A DNA stretch of 64,000 bases from Atriophallophorus winterbourni (lineage: Eukaryota; Platyhelminthes; Trematoda; Plagiorchiida; Microphallidae): contig JACCGJ010000615.1 in NCBI GenBank assembly GCA_013407085.1, positions 1 through 64,000 on the forward strand. The letters are read 5' to 3'. Below the pieces are notes generated by a model. It searched no databases. It had not been told where the DNA came from and worked only from the letters and a program-made list of their open reading frames with translations. Below, piece after piece: positions 12,001 to 22,276 of this stretch; the first letter of the stretch is position 1, and each line of letters begins with the position of its first letter. Position numbers and translations under genes: made by a program.

Positions 12001-13379
12001 CACTAAATAAACCATTTAGGGATTAACACAGCATTTAGGGGTGTGTGATCAATGGTCTTAATCTCCCCTGTTTAGCTTAGAGAATTCAGGATTGGCCATT
12101 TAAACCTGAACACTCTTCTTACCGACACCCTTAGTCTGACGAAGCTTCTGTGTTTAGAAGCGAAACCTTACCGAAAACTTGCTATAACTGATTCATTGCA
12201 AACTGTATTTTCATGATTATGGACTCCTGATCGGTCTCGAATATTTTCAAATACCTAAACAATGAAAACCATTCTAGCGTAACAGAAACACTTAACCAAA
12301 TAACAAACGACAGAAAGTAAGCAAAACGTTGATCGTAAGCCTGATGATGCCACCGAGATTATTTTGTACAGCCTAGGTCAACCGGGGTAGTACTGCAGTC
12401 GTACGATATCAGGACCTTATAGTAAAGAGAGGCCTAAATTCCACGTTGAGAAATCATACATGTTCTCTGGGAATTGATAATCACAGCCGTGAATTGAAGC
12501 ATGGGTCCGGATTCGGACAGTGTGCTAAAACGATTGCTGATAAACAAACAAAATAAGTGATTGATGCGAAGGAGTGCATCCTTTCGCTATTTTAAATCAA
12601 AATAATACAACACACTAGTAATACGCCAAAAAACTACTGTGACGCCATTGATACAAGGCGTACGAAAGTAATCCCACTGGTAGTAGGTGTTCGGTTACCA
12701 TAAATGGACTAAACGGGGCGAAAACCATTTGATTATTAATCAGGATGCAAGAACTAGAGGCGTGTCTGGAATAAGCCATCTGGTTACTTACTGCATCATA
12801 AATTCTAAACAGTAAGCAAACAGCACTGTTCGCTCCACTCTTGTTAGTTGCATGTTTAAAATTTGCAATGATAAAAATCAAATTCACGATAACTCACCGA
12901 ATCGAATCCTTATCGATCGCTGGTGAGAGGTGCTCGAACAGCACCTCGGTAATTTCAGAGGCATTGAAACGCGGTCGAATTCGACGGCAAACTAGCGCGC
13001 GATCGAGGAATACGGTAATCTGTGAGATTTGGCACTGTGGCATGTTGTATGTTTGGCGAACCTTTTCCGAAGAAGGAGGACCACCGCTGGCTCCGCCACT
13101 GTTGTTAGACATCCCGCCGCCTCGCGATTGTGAGCCACCACCATTCTCATTCGTTTGTATTCGTTGTGGAAAATGATGATGCGTTTGTTGATTCTGTTCT
13201 CCCGACCCGTTGACCGATTGGGCAGTAGAAGCATTCTCATTGTGGCTGGCTGTTAATATATCGATTTTCTTCGCTCCTCCGATTGCTGGTGCCGACTGGT
13301 GGGAACCGTGAATCTCTCCGGTCTGCGGATTCAACACAACCAAATCTTGTTGACGTAGACTAGCCGCTGTTGTGTGCAT
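1..13379 (-). CDS. F37C4.5/MuiA-like protein (DUF4140-coiled coil-DUF4139), 5' part, 3' end beyond window
   Basis: Three exons read from high to low coordinates: 13379-12898, 4006-3625 and 392-199. All joins are GT-AG and the phases agree: exon 1 ends in the first two bases of an Arg codon, completed by the first base of exon 2, and exon 2 ends on a whole Glu codon. Residues 1-120 are low-complexity Ser/Gln/Gly/Asn-rich sequence. Residues from about 121 (ITVFLDRALV) match the DUF4140 pattern, continuing as IR-VEIRGAATILDV across the first splice junction. Residues about 180-350 are predicted coiled coil with the VVNPYDPRNMDTL segment that precedes the central helix in this family. The expected C-terminal DUF4139 domain lies outside the window. 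The molecular role of this family is not established. The introns are full of repeats. Family assignment is from motif order only. Confidence 0.8.
49..75 (-). CDS. Possible 27-nt micro-exon 4 of F37C4.5/MuiA-like gene
   Basis: An AG acceptor (AAGATTAG) and a GTAAGT donor bracket 27 nt that would accept the phase left by exon 3 and stay open, adding RQVLNDNLEK. The polypyrimidine tract is poor. Two nearby alternative acceptors give immediate stops. It could equally be intron sequence with the next exon outside the window. Confidence 0.3.
199..392 (-). CDS. Exon 3 of F37C4.5/MuiA-like gene: central coiled coil
   Basis: The acceptor is TTTCGCTTAG and the donor is GTACGT from 198. The exon has 194 nt: 64 codons plus two bases of an Arg codon. 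It starts in phase 0, as exon 2 requires. The product has an NPYDPRNMDTLHRFLGIYEE segment and then heptad-like Glu/Leu/Gln sequence. It corresponds to the conserved helix between DUF4140 and DUF4139. Confidence 0.75.
420..570 (+). repeat. HHR repeat, subfamily B, plus-strand copy in intron 2
   Basis: The conserved leader (TTTACCACTT, then CACTGG) is followed by the hammerhead core CTGATGA at 497-503 and GAAACCGGTT with GTGG after it. The stem I strand before CTGATGA is damaged (CTCCAA instead of CTCCAC) and stem II is weak (TGGC/GGGA). The trailing GGGGATGTGAGCACCA block is typical of subfamily B. This copy is probably not self-cleaving. Confidence 0.65.
1930..2016 (+). repeat. HHR repeat, subfamily B, degenerate copy
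   Basis: It matches the B consensus from GTCTCCAC through an ATGATGA core at 1943-1949 and CCAGAAA to GAGCACCACTATAC. The core C3 is lost and stem III is rearranged, so this is a decayed copy. Confidence 0.45.
2483..2830 (-). repeat. Family C repeat with Penelope-type HHR-like motif
   Basis: On the minus strand the motif reads CTGACGA (complement of 2595-2601), one extra A, a 6-bp stem II (GCTTCT/AGAAGC), GAAA and CGTT, then ACC. The flanks match the 11.86-12.25 kb copy over more than 250 bp, including the GTATTTGAAAATATTCGAGA end. No ORF is seen. It lies in intron 2 of the F37C4.5-like gene. Confidence 0.6.
3625..4006 (-). CDS. Exon 2 of F37C4.5/MuiA-like gene: end of DUF4140 and coiled coil
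   Basis: The acceptor is CTTGTAG, with the exon starting at 4006. The donor is GTCAGT from 3624. The exon has 382 nt: one base finishes the split Arg codon and 127 codons follow. It starts VEIRGAATILDV, typical of the DUF4140 end, and continues into an amphipathic helix (TWTHAIAELNTELRHCQRQS). A Gly/Ser/Pro/Asn-rich linker follows (SGNASSGPPGSMNAMANHVG). An ATG at 4021 lies in the intron just before the acceptor and is not a start. Confidence 0.8.
6640..6790 (+). repeat. HHR repeat, subfamily A/B, diverged plus-strand copy
   Basis: The leader hairpin region reads GTGGTCCGTTGTACGAACCC, then a diverged middle and CCCTGATCTCATTGGTGCCAT before the core CTGATGA at 6751-6757. GAAACCGACAATG follows. 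Stem II is reduced to about three pairs around an AAACA loop. The order of landmarks is the same as in better copies. Confidence 0.5.
9640..9830 (+). repeat. Family E dispersed repeat (hairpin plus GAT-rich tail), partial
   Basis: It shares the block around TTAAGCATTCGGTACATGCT and ACCGGTGTAATACTGTCTG with 17025-17090, 20097-20165 and 59275-59335. The other copies end in GATGAT repeats; here only TGGTGATAATGAGAC remains. CGGTA-CATGC-TACCG can form a short hairpin. It continues into CAGCCAGAAACAGG, a fragment of the subfamily B core. Confidence 0.5.
11862..12248. repeat. Family C foldback: two inverted copies of the HHR-like module
   Basis: The left arm (GCAATGAATCGGTTATAGCA, then GTAACGTTTCG) reappears inverted at 12140-12215. 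The right module has the HHR-like core CTGACGA at 12136-12142, stem II GCTTCT/AGAAGC and GAAA at 12162-12165 on the plus strand. The left module keeps stem II but has lost CTGACGA. The arrangement resembles inverted pLTRs of Penelope-like elements or a foldback element. Confidence 0.6.
12898..13379 (-). CDS. Exon 1 of F37C4.5/MuiA-like gene: low-complexity N-terminus plus start of DUF4140
   Basis: The exon ends in a GTGAGT donor starting at 12897, after two bases of an Arg codon. I chose the ATG at 13379 because the sequence from there looks like ordinary protein. An upstream in-frame ATG at 13613 would add 78 residues with a Cys-rich start, and a possible acceptor (CACATATCCTAG) lies between the two, so the true start is open. 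The stretch at residues 90-110 is rich in Gly, Ser and Asn. The DUF4140 strand motif begins near residue 121. Confidence 0.75.
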
Positions 13380-13619
13380 CACGAATTTCCCCGAATTGCA
13401 CTGTTGCAAATGACTGACCACGCTAGGATATGTGATAAAACAAAATTGAAAAACGTGGTGGTGAATCACGTGAAGGCCGCGAAACGAACGCGAACGAAAA
13501 ATTGCATCGATTCGAGTAGAGGTTCGCAGTGTCGTTTGAATAAGCCGGGACACCGTGATCGATAAACAGACACACGAGCACAAAACACACGGGCAACGGT
13601 GTTTAGCTTTCATTGGTTC

Positions 13620-16110
13620 AGAGTTTTGGGTGTGGTGTTTTGGTGCAGACGCCGTAGCCTGAAGTCGCGATTGAGGTCATCGCTTGTGTCAGTTGAACGA
13701 TGGATTGGGAAGTGGGAATATTGCCACAGTCATCGTTGAGGTTAACGAAATAAAACGTGGTCTCCCGGATTAACGAAAGTACACAATTGTTGCTAATGGT
13801 AATGCGGCTATAGCAGGAATTAAGTGATGGAGGAGGGCTAGTGTTGAAAAACCAGGGAACTCCATCTCAAATCATCTTTATCCTCAGCTGGGGCACAAAG
13901 ATGTCTGATGATTCATTGGTCTCTTACCTGCAGAGATATCGGAAGGTCTTCAATAAGTGAGAAGTCAGCGATGTTCAGATCTCGGCAAATTTACACGTGC
14001 AAATTTAGACTATTTGAACCGGAGATCATTTCGACGCTGTGTAATGTAATCGAGATCGATGATGAATACTACTCAACATCATTAGAGTTTGAAGGATGTG
14101 TTATGAACGTTGTGACGAAACATTGCTGTAAGGTACTTAGAATACATCAGTTTACCTACTCACCGAAATGAATCTTGTATCAAACAGCCAGACTTCGGTA
14201 ACCGCGGGAAAGCCAGCAACAATTGTTTTGTGTAAGTCGTATTCGTCTCATGGGTCTCATGTAAAGTAGTGTTCAAGAAGTCAAGTATCGTGCAATTGGG
14301 TCCATTTCAATAATTTATTGTTAATTCACATTTACGGTAATCAATAAACTTTGTAAACTGAGAGAGTGACCGTGTGCAGCTATAGGATGAAGCGATGCTG
14401 CATTGGCTCAAATACTGCGCTTTTGAAAGCACATTGACATCTTTAGTGACTGGACAGAATGTAGTAGAACTACCAGTTGCAGTGAGCCTTTAATGTGGTC
14501 TCAGTTACACCACTTTCAAGCTGATGACAAACAAGATAACACGATGTCATCGGAGTTTAACCTGAGCAACTTTTAATTACACACCCACGTACAATTCTTA
14601 CCCATCCACATCACATATGTAAAAGTAAAGATTGTGCCATGATTACGTGCAACTATTTGAATTCTGAATCTACTATTTCACCGTTCTTACTCGACAATAC
14701 TGTGCTCTCATTCGACTTGTGAAACAGTGATTGCTAGAAGCAATGTATCACAAAATTTGACATGACAAAAATTTCTAGTGACATCTAGCTAGTATTGCGT
14801 TGCTTGCACCAACTTTACTCTGTTACTGAAGACGGGAGAATTTATCCATCAAAACACCAAGGTATTTTGATGCGGCTATTCGTTGAGTTTCCACCTCACT
14901 CAGTGCTAATCCACGCTGGTTGAACACCAACAGTTCGTGCTCAGACAGCGAGAACTAATAACTTGTAACACGAAAATGCAAAAAATCGGTTAAAAAAATT
15001 TTCGTAGATTTAATTCGCGAAAGTAATGTCTTAACCACCAAGCGACTCCGATATTATGACTAGAATTATCTACCGACTTTAGATGGGAGCGAAAGCAGAA
15101 GTTGGAGAATGTCGACATCATCTTCAAAAGCAACTAGGAGTGTATCCTGGACGAATATTACAAACGAGTTTGTGTTTGTCAGCTAATACGAAGAAAGTCG
15201 CTTCATTCAATGCTTGTGTATAGATTATTTTGGGATGAATCCGAAACCAGTGAACTTGTCATAGTGAATTCAACGTGCTTTGCTAGCCAATCTCTGGGTC
15301 AGCATGGGAAATGAACACCTTATTGGATAGCAGCACCTACAAACGTGGAGGTTCTCGCCAGCGACCACAACAATCCAAGACTTCAATCAATGGTAGAGAA
15401 TAAGAATAGGCATCTGCAAACGAAGCAAGCGAATATTGGCTGAATTTCGAACACTTTTCAATCTATCTAATTATCTCATTAATGAATACACAATGTAAAT
15501 TTAGTCACACTGTGAACCAGAAAGTTTGATTGCCAAAAAATTACAACAATAAATAATAATAATTATTATTTTATTTCATCTTTGAACTTTCACACTGTAA
15601 ACCACAACAATAGAAAGCAAGAGTTTATGAAGATGCTACTCTAGGTAGTTGGTTAAACTTTTGCTAGGATTTTGCACTAACAAAAGCGTTCGGAAACATA
15701 CGATCATTGATTTTCTCATTTTTTTATTATCAACGAATAACACCTGAATAATGCTAGAATGCTACAGGCTTTATCTTGTCAATTGCCAACAAGCATTTCA
15801 CACCAGTGAACAGTTGTGATTACACGTTGGCTTGTAATTTTCATCTCACCAAACGCCGCTATCCAGATCGTGCCCCGAGCTTTTATCAAGCAAAGATTGC
15901 AAGCTTGGCTTTAGGTGGACTGTTAGGAGGGCGCCCTCTGCTGCAACATGGAGCATCGTCCATCATAAACATAGCCTAAAACATGATGAGTAGTCTCGAG
16001 GACATTATTTTATAGTGGATTCTAATTAGTTTATTTATGCCTATTTTCTACCGTGTAATTTTTCGACTTCTTAACTGATGCGGTATCCCTTCACTATGAT
16101 AAATAACATT
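13620..16110. other. Non-coding interval upstream of the F37C4.5-like gene
   Basis: No supported gene. Sequence just above 13613 is the likely promoter or 5' UTR region, but no clear core element stands out. 15540-15580 is an AT-rich TAA/TTA run. The remainder shows only short unrecognised ORFs. Confidence 0.5.
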
Positions 16111-16339
16111 TTGATAAATTAAGGCATATTGCCACGGATATGACGTTAGGCTGTCAAACGTGAAGCGAATTTCGTTAGGAATCCAGCTGGAATCAGTCAC
16201 AACTATCGTCGAATTGTTCATCCCTCAGACTGTAAACGTATTGTTATAAAGCAATGTGTTGCTCACATCCCCCGCACTTACACATATTGCTTTGGTCATC
16301 CATGAGCGCCTCAATTGCTTGATCAAGAATCACTTTGCG

Positions 16340-16545
16340 ATTCCGTGTTTGAACATCGTGGTTCGTTGTACGAACCCAATATAATGGTAGCATTCAAGTA
16401 TAACTTTGTTTACCACTTATTCACTGTTTCAAGGCTCATTTAAACCGATCTTACTGTCTCCACCTGATGACGTGCAAACTGCCCGAAACTGGCTGTGATG
16501 TGTACAGGATGGGGATGTGAGCCCCACAATATATTGCTCATCCAA
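16340..16545 (+). repeat. HHR repeat, subfamily B, plus-strand unit
   Basis: The leader hairpin GGTTCGTTGTACGAACCC is present, then TTTGTTTACCACTTATTCAC and the core CTGATGA at 16464-16470. Stem I CCAC survives but its partner is GTGA. GAAA is followed by CTGGCT rather than CCGGTT. Immediately upstream, 16255-16285 is an inverted post-core fragment (GCTCACATCCCCCGCACTTA). Confidence 0.6.
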
Positions 16546-16829
16546 TACAGTTTAACCACGGAGAAATCCAAAAAGTATGGCCAGGCTCGTGAGTCTAATA
16601 ATAAAAGCCTTTGCCAATCATTTAAGCTGCAAAACCTGATGAGCTGACCATAATGTGGAACTGGTTCTGATGTTAAAATTTTCCCATCTATAAAAATATT
16701 GACACTGTGCATCTAACTGCGCGCATTCCCCCGTGTATTTAGCTGAAAATTGATCTAATTTAAGCCCATTACTTTTGATGGAGTTATAAGGCAAATTTAA
16801 GATAGACAATACATTTTATCAGCATGGTA

Positions 16830-17110
16830 AGCTGGAAAGCTTGTCATGATGCATGGCAATGAGAGCCACAAGAAAGCTGTTGCACTGATATCGCTCTCTT
16901 CGGCGCAACACTTGCTAGCTCCTCATCCAAGTTTGTTTGTAATTATTCTTCCATAGAATATGTAGCTGTTTAATTCTTACCCTTAAGCAACTTTTACTAT
17001 TTTACTTTTTCATGGTTTTATGGTAGTTAAGCAATCGGTACATGCTACTGGTGTATTGCTGTCTGTGATGATGATGATGATGATGGATGTTGCAATGAGC
17101 ATAACAGCAA
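16830..17110 (+). repeat. Family E repeat with (GAT)n, copy in duplicated block 1
   Basis: It runs from ATGATGCATGGCAATGAGAG through CAATCGGTACATGCTAC to a GATGATGATGATGATG tract near 17067-17085. It is shared with 19890-20170, in shorter form with 59160-59340, and partly with 9640-9830. Confidence 0.55.
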
Positions 17111-18097
17111 AAACACACAAACATCAGATCACCTCAATATTAACACACACGCAAAGGAAGCTCGACCTGAACAAATCCAATAACCTGAAGTGAAAACCAA
17201 AACACGTTGCATCATATCAAATTGCGTAATCTCAATGGAATCCTCACATTTTCGGGTCATTTAAACGATTATGGTTGATCGAGAATAGCGCTAGAGTTAT
17301 ACACACGCACTCTAATTATTCAAACTTGACCGATCCAAATTGAATTATTTCGTCCAGAACAACAGAATAAATCGATCGTCAATAAAAAACTAATTTCGCC
17401 ACACGTCATTTTCCATGTTTCTTGTTAATTTCTAACTCTATCTGTTTGCCACATTGAAACTTCTGTTCCAAAATGTTTGGCTACGTCATTTGGTAATATA
17501 TTGAGATTATCAATCAAGACGGAGAAGACACATCGTGTAGTTGACAAATTGTTGCCTGATATCGAGACCTATTCGTCATTTTTAAATTGTGTGGTGTAAT
17601 TGTTGTAATTGCACATGTTATACTACTTTCTAATCATAAGTAGTTGTTATTGTTATCCCTGTACCAAATGTGCAGAGTATAGAACAAGTACGCGCACAGA
17701 AGCATCTCACCAAATACGCCATCGAGACAAAGGTAATATAATTATTTTCATTATCTGCAGCATAGGTATTAGCATATACTTTGGGAAACAGCTATTTTCA
17801 TTTCGCAACTTAACCGTCAAAATGATATCGCAACGTGTATTACGCTACGTGGCACCATTGAGGTGGGTTGCTTTAATAATGTGGAACGAATTACAGAATT
17901 AATCTAACCACTCACGCACATAGTGAATTCAAAGTTAGTTATTATTCACTACCAGAATCTTGAATGCAGCGTTTCATTAATTCACCTATATAGCACGGTT
18001 TTATTCTCAAAACACATCATCACATACTTGCACTTACAATACCATACTTCCAATTGATCTGTCTTAGCAACGTTTAGATATTTCAGGTCTGTTTCCA

Positions 18098-19097
18098 NNN
18101 NNNNNNNNNNNNNNNNNNNNNNNNNNNNNNNNNNNNNNNNNNNNNNNNNNNNNNNNNNNNNNNNNNNNNNNNNNNNNNNNNNNNNNNNNNNNNNNNNNNN
18201 NNNNNNNNNNNNNNNNNNNNNNNNNNNNNNNNNNNNNNNNNNNNNNNNNNNNNNNNNNNNNNNNNNNNNNNNNNNNNNNNNNNNNNNNNNNNNNNNNNNN
18301 NNNNNNNNNNNNNNNNNNNNNNNNNNNNNNNNNNNNNNNNNNNNNNNNNNNNNNNNNNNNNNNNNNNNNNNNNNNNNNNNNNNNNNNNNNNNNNNNNNNN
18401 NNNNNNNNNNNNNNNNNNNNNNNNNNNNNNNNNNNNNNNNNNNNNNNNNNNNNNNNNNNNNNNNNNNNNNNNNNNNNNNNNNNNNNNNNNNNNNNNNNNN
18501 NNNNNNNNNNNNNNNNNNNNNNNNNNNNNNNNNNNNNNNNNNNNNNNNNNNNNNNNNNNNNNNNNNNNNNNNNNNNNNNNNNNNNNNNNNNNNNNNNNNN
18601 NNNNNNNNNNNNNNNNNNNNNNNNNNNNNNNNNNNNNNNNNNNNNNNNNNNNNNNNNNNNNNNNNNNNNNNNNNNNNNNNNNNNNNNNNNNNNNNNNNNN
18701 NNNNNNNNNNNNNNNNNNNNNNNNNNNNNNNNNNNNNNNNNNNNNNNNNNNNNNNNNNNNNNNNNNNNNNNNNNNNNNNNNNNNNNNNNNNNNNNNNNNN
18801 NNNNNNNNNNNNNNNNNNNNNNNNNNNNNNNNNNNNNNNNNNNNNNNNNNNNNNNNNNNNNNNNNNNNNNNNNNNNNNNNNNNNNNNNNNNNNNNNNNNN
18901 NNNNNNNNNNNNNNNNNNNNNNNNNNNNNNNNNNNNNNNNNNNNNNNNNNNNNNNNNNNNNNNNNNNNNNNNNNNNNNNNNNNNNNNNNNNNNNNNNNNN
19001 NNNNNNNNNNNNNNNNNNNNNNNNNNNNNNNNNNNNNNNNNNNNNNNNNNNNNNNNNNNNNNNNNNNNNNNNNNNNNNNNNNNNNNNNNNNNNNNNN
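18098..19097. other. Assembly gap of exactly 1,000 N
   Basis: There is no sequence. The round length suggests a placeholder. Comparison of the flanks with the second duplicate block suggests about 490 bp are missing. Long ORFs that appear to cross it are artefacts. Confidence 0.95.
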
Positions 19098-19195
19098 TGA
19101 ACCTGATCTTACTGTCTCCACCTGACGACGGCAAACAGCCAGAAACCGGTAGTGGTGTGTAAGGGATGGGGATGTGAGCAACACATTACTTTGAA
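19098..19195 (+). repeat. HHR repeat, subfamily B, right of the gap
   Basis: The core reads CTGACGA at 19122-19128, preceded by GTCTCCAC and followed by GGCAAACAGCC, GAAA, CCGGTA and GTGGTGTG. Stem I CCAC/GTGG is intact and stem II has three G-C pairs. Position 7 of the core tolerates C. The 5' part of the unit lies in the gap. H17 is A, which is permitted but less usual. Confidence 0.6.
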
Positions 19196-19409
19196 CATTT
19201 TGATTGATTAAAGCAAACTGCCACGGATGTGACGTTAGGCTGTCCAACGTGAAGCGATTTGCGTTAGGAATCCAGCTGGAATCAGTCATAAATATCGTCG
19301 AATTTTTGATCTCTCAGACAGTAAACGTATTGTTATAAGGCAATGTGTTGCTCACACACCCGCACTTACACATCCATGAGCGCTTTGAGTTCTTGACCAG
19401 GAGTCACTA

Positions 19410-19612
19410 TGTGATTCCGTGTTTGAACACCGTGGTTCGTTGTACGAACCCTATATAACAGTGGCATTCAAGTATAACTCTGTTTACCAATTATTCTCTG
19501 TTTCAAGGCTCAATTAACACGATCTTACGTCTCCACCTGATGACGGCAAACTGCCGGAAACCGGTTGTGGTGTGTATGCGATGGGGATGTGAGCCCCACA
19601 ATATATTGCTCA
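19410..19612 (+). ncRNA. HHR repeat, subfamily B, well-preserved hammerhead
   Basis: The leader hairpin GGTTCGTTGTACGAACCC precedes the core by about 95 nt. Core CTGATGA is at 19537-19543. Stem II is CGGCA/TGCCG around AAC. GAAA is at 19557-19560, then CCGGTT and GTGG. Stem I CCAC/GTGG flanks the core. The predicted cleavage site is after T19566. All conserved core residues are present. Stem III is only the palindrome ACCGGT, so activity may need dimerisation. Confidence 0.7.
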
Positions 19613-19879
19613 ACTAATACAATTTAACCACGGAGAAATCCAAAAAGTATGACCGGGATCGAGAGTTTAATATTGAATGCCTTTGCCGATCATTTAAGCG
19701 GTGAAATATGAGGAGCCGACCATATTGTAAAACTGGTTCTGAAGTTGAAATTTTCCCATCCATAAAAACTACGGACGCCGTGCATCTAACTGCGCGCATT
19801 CCCCCATGTATTTAGCTGAAAAATGTATCTTAGTTAAGGCAAATTTAAGATAGAAAATACATTTTGCAATCATGGAAAG

Positions 19880-20170
19880 CTGGAAAGCTTGTTATGATGC
19901 ATGGCAAAGAGAGCCACAAGAAAGATGTCGTACTGATGTCGCTCTGTTCAGCGCAACACTTGCTTGAACGTCAGTTTGATTTGAGGCATATCTGCTCATC
20001 CAAGTTTGTTTGTACTTACTCTTACATAGAATACGTAGCTGTTTCATTCTTACCCTTAACCAAGTTTTAAAATTTTACTTTTTCATAGTTGTATGGTAGT
20101 TAAGCATTCGGTACATGCTACCGGTGTATTGCTGTCTGTGATGATGATGATGATGATGATGATGGATGTT
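19880..20170 (+). repeat. Family E repeat with (GAT)n, copy in duplicated block 2
   Basis: It has the same order as in block 1. The palindromic CGGTA-CATGC-TACCG is intact near 20109-20123 and is followed by CTGTCTGT and a GAT repeat of about eight units. The flank GTTGCAATGAGCATAACAGC is shared with copy 1. Confidence 0.6.
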
Positions 20171-21714
20171 GCAATGAGCATAACAGCAAAAACACACAAA
20201 CATCAGGTCGCCAAAATATTAGCACACACGCAAAGGAAGTTTGACCTGGACAAATCCAATAACCTGAAGTGAAAACCAAAACACGTTGCACCATATCAAA
20301 TTGCGTAATCTCAATGAAATCCTCACATTTTCGGGTCATTTAAACAATCATGGTTGATCGAAAATCGCGCTAAATTTATATTCAAAGTTGACCGATCGAA
20401 ATTGAATTATTTCTTTTATTTTGGCGCAGATTGCGGCTGAACCTCAGTCAGTCAACCCATTTCGAGCAATTTCATTTGGACTTCAAATCGGCCTTGCATA
20501 AAAAAATAATTTCTCCAATTTTTTCCAATTATCTTCTTAAATTCTAACTCCATGTGTTTTCCACATTGACACTACTGTTCCAAAATGTTTTGCTACGTCA
20601 TTTGGTAATATATTGAGATTATTAATCAAGACGTACAAGACACATCGCGTAGTTGAGAAATTGTTGCCTGATATCGAGACCTATTCGTCATTTTTTAAAT
20701 TGTGTGGTGTAATTGTTGTAATTGCACATGTTATACTACTTTCTAATCATAAGTAGTTGTTATTGTTATCCCTGTACCAACTGGGCAGACAATAGAACTT
20801 ATACGCGCATAGAAGCAATCTCACCGATGGACGTCCAAAATTACGCCATCGGGACAAAGGTTAAAGAATTATTTTCATTTATCTGCAGCATACGTATTAG
20901 CAGATACTTTCGGGGAAACAGCTATTTCATGCGCAACTTACCGTCAAAATGATATCGCAACGTTATTAGCTCTACGAGGCACCATTGAGGTGGGTAGCTT
21001 TAATAATGTGGAACGAATTACAGAATTAATCTAACCACTCACGCATATAGTGAATTCAAAGTTAGTTATTATTCACTACCAGAATCTTGAATACAGCGTT
21101 TCATTAATTCACCTATATAGCACGATTTTATTCTCAAAACACATCATCACATACTTGCACTTAAAATACCATACTTTCAATTGAACTGCCTTAGCAACGT
21201 TTAGATATTTCAGGTCTGTTTCCACAAGAACTCTTTAAAACAAAATTTCAATTCAAATTTCGATGCAATCTTGAGGAGTAAACACGCTACAACACCTCTT
21301 TACCGATGATCCTCATGTTGACTCAAGTTTACACATGAATTCGAGGGACATTTTGCTTGCACATACAAGTTCACCAATCTTTCTCACGTCTTTCTTTACG
21401 CAGGATAATATCTAATCACACACCACCAGAAGGGAAATTCTGTAACCCTATTCCTAAGAATTGTATACGATAATATCACAACTAGTTGATTTGTTGAATA
21501 TTTCGGTTGATAGAGTTGCTTCTGATTGGTGCGGAACGAAGTTATAGTGTGCATTAATGTATATTCCAATGAATAATAAATTATGTTTCAGTCATGAGTT
21601 TTACCACATGCACAGGTTCATTGTTGAAGTGTTTTTTTTTTACAAAAGACATTGCTGAGCCAATATCAGGCTGAAGACTCGACTCAATATTTGAACTTTC
21701 GTGTATCTCGCTGA

Positions 21715-21797
21715 AATTGATCTTACTGATGAGGGCAAACAGCCAGAAACAGGTAGTGGTGTGTAAGGGATGGGAATGTGAGCACCACAATACATTG
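21715..21797 (+). repeat. HHR repeat, subfamily B, 5'-truncated
   Basis: Core CTGATGA is at 21726-21732, directly after GATCTTA, so the stem I strand GTCTCCAC has been deleted. GGGC/GCCA, GAAA, CAGGTA and GTGGTGTG follow, then the B tail up to CACCACAATACATTGG. Confidence 0.55.
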
Positions 21798-22254
21798 GTT
21801 CGTGTATCTCGTTCTGAATTGAGCTTCCACAGTCAAACTAGGCCTGTACTCTTACTGAAGTGGGGATTTTCATCACTAAACACAATCCAACAAGATTCAG
21901 ATAATAGTAGCTTTCTTTAACTGTACTACTACGTCGAACAGCACGAACAACTTAGCGTGTATACACATACTAAAAATTGAATATACACAACATAATGCGT
22001 CCGCTTCCTTAAACTACAAACACATTTATTTATTCGATAAAATTCCTGAATCATACGATAACGTCGTTGTTTGCAATTTTCAGAGTTTACGTTTGTGATT
22101 GTTATTTAGCAGTTTCGTACATCTCTTCAAATGCCACTTGCACGTCATTTTGGGTAACGTGAATTATTCCCATTTACCATCTGACAGGCACAGACAGTGA
22201 ATTTTTCAGACATCTCTTTCTCACCATGTGCGAACCATACCGTGACAGACAATA

Positions 22255-22276
22255 CGATCGATCGATCGATCGATTG
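22255..22276. repeat. (GATC)n microsatellite
   Basis: About five tandem CGAT/GATC units (CGATCGATCGATCGATCG), self-complementary as a whole. Confidence 0.8.

Larger units (their letters stand above)
4024..12897. other. Intron 1 of F37C4.5-like gene; no supported coding exon
   Basis: The 8.9-kb interval holds only short ORFs with no recognisable domain. It contains a decayed HHR repeat at 6640-6790, a family E fragment near 9640-9800 and the family C foldback at 11862-12248. Nothing recognisable is seen in the rest. Confidence 0.6.
16115..18097 (+). repeat. Copy 1 of a roughly 2-kb duplicated block, ends at assembly gap
   Basis: It aligns through its length with 19205-21233, from GCCACGGATATGACGTTAGG to TTTCAGGTCTGTTTCCA, with scattered substitutions and small indels. 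It includes an HHR subfamily B unit (16340-16540), family E with (GAT)n (16830-17110) and non-coding sequence. The longest ORF is 97 codons with no domain. The N gap begins exactly where the alignment is still continuing. Confidence 0.75.
19205..21233 (+). repeat. Copy 2 of the roughly 2-kb duplicated block
   Basis: It is collinear with 16115-18097, including the HHR unit, family E and the CATGTTATACTACTTTCTAA segment. The similarity ends only because copy 1 runs into the gap. Copy 2 continues to another HHR core at 21726. No long ORF is present. Confidence 0.75.

Noticed and set aside
12841..13176. 111-codon plus-strand ORF
   Set aside because: Antisense shadow of exon 1 of the F37C4.5-like gene, whose splice phases are convincing.
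17982..19289. Open frames of 435 and 356 codons on the minus strand
   Set aside because: They are mostly X translated from the N gap; the real flanks are HHR repeat sequence.
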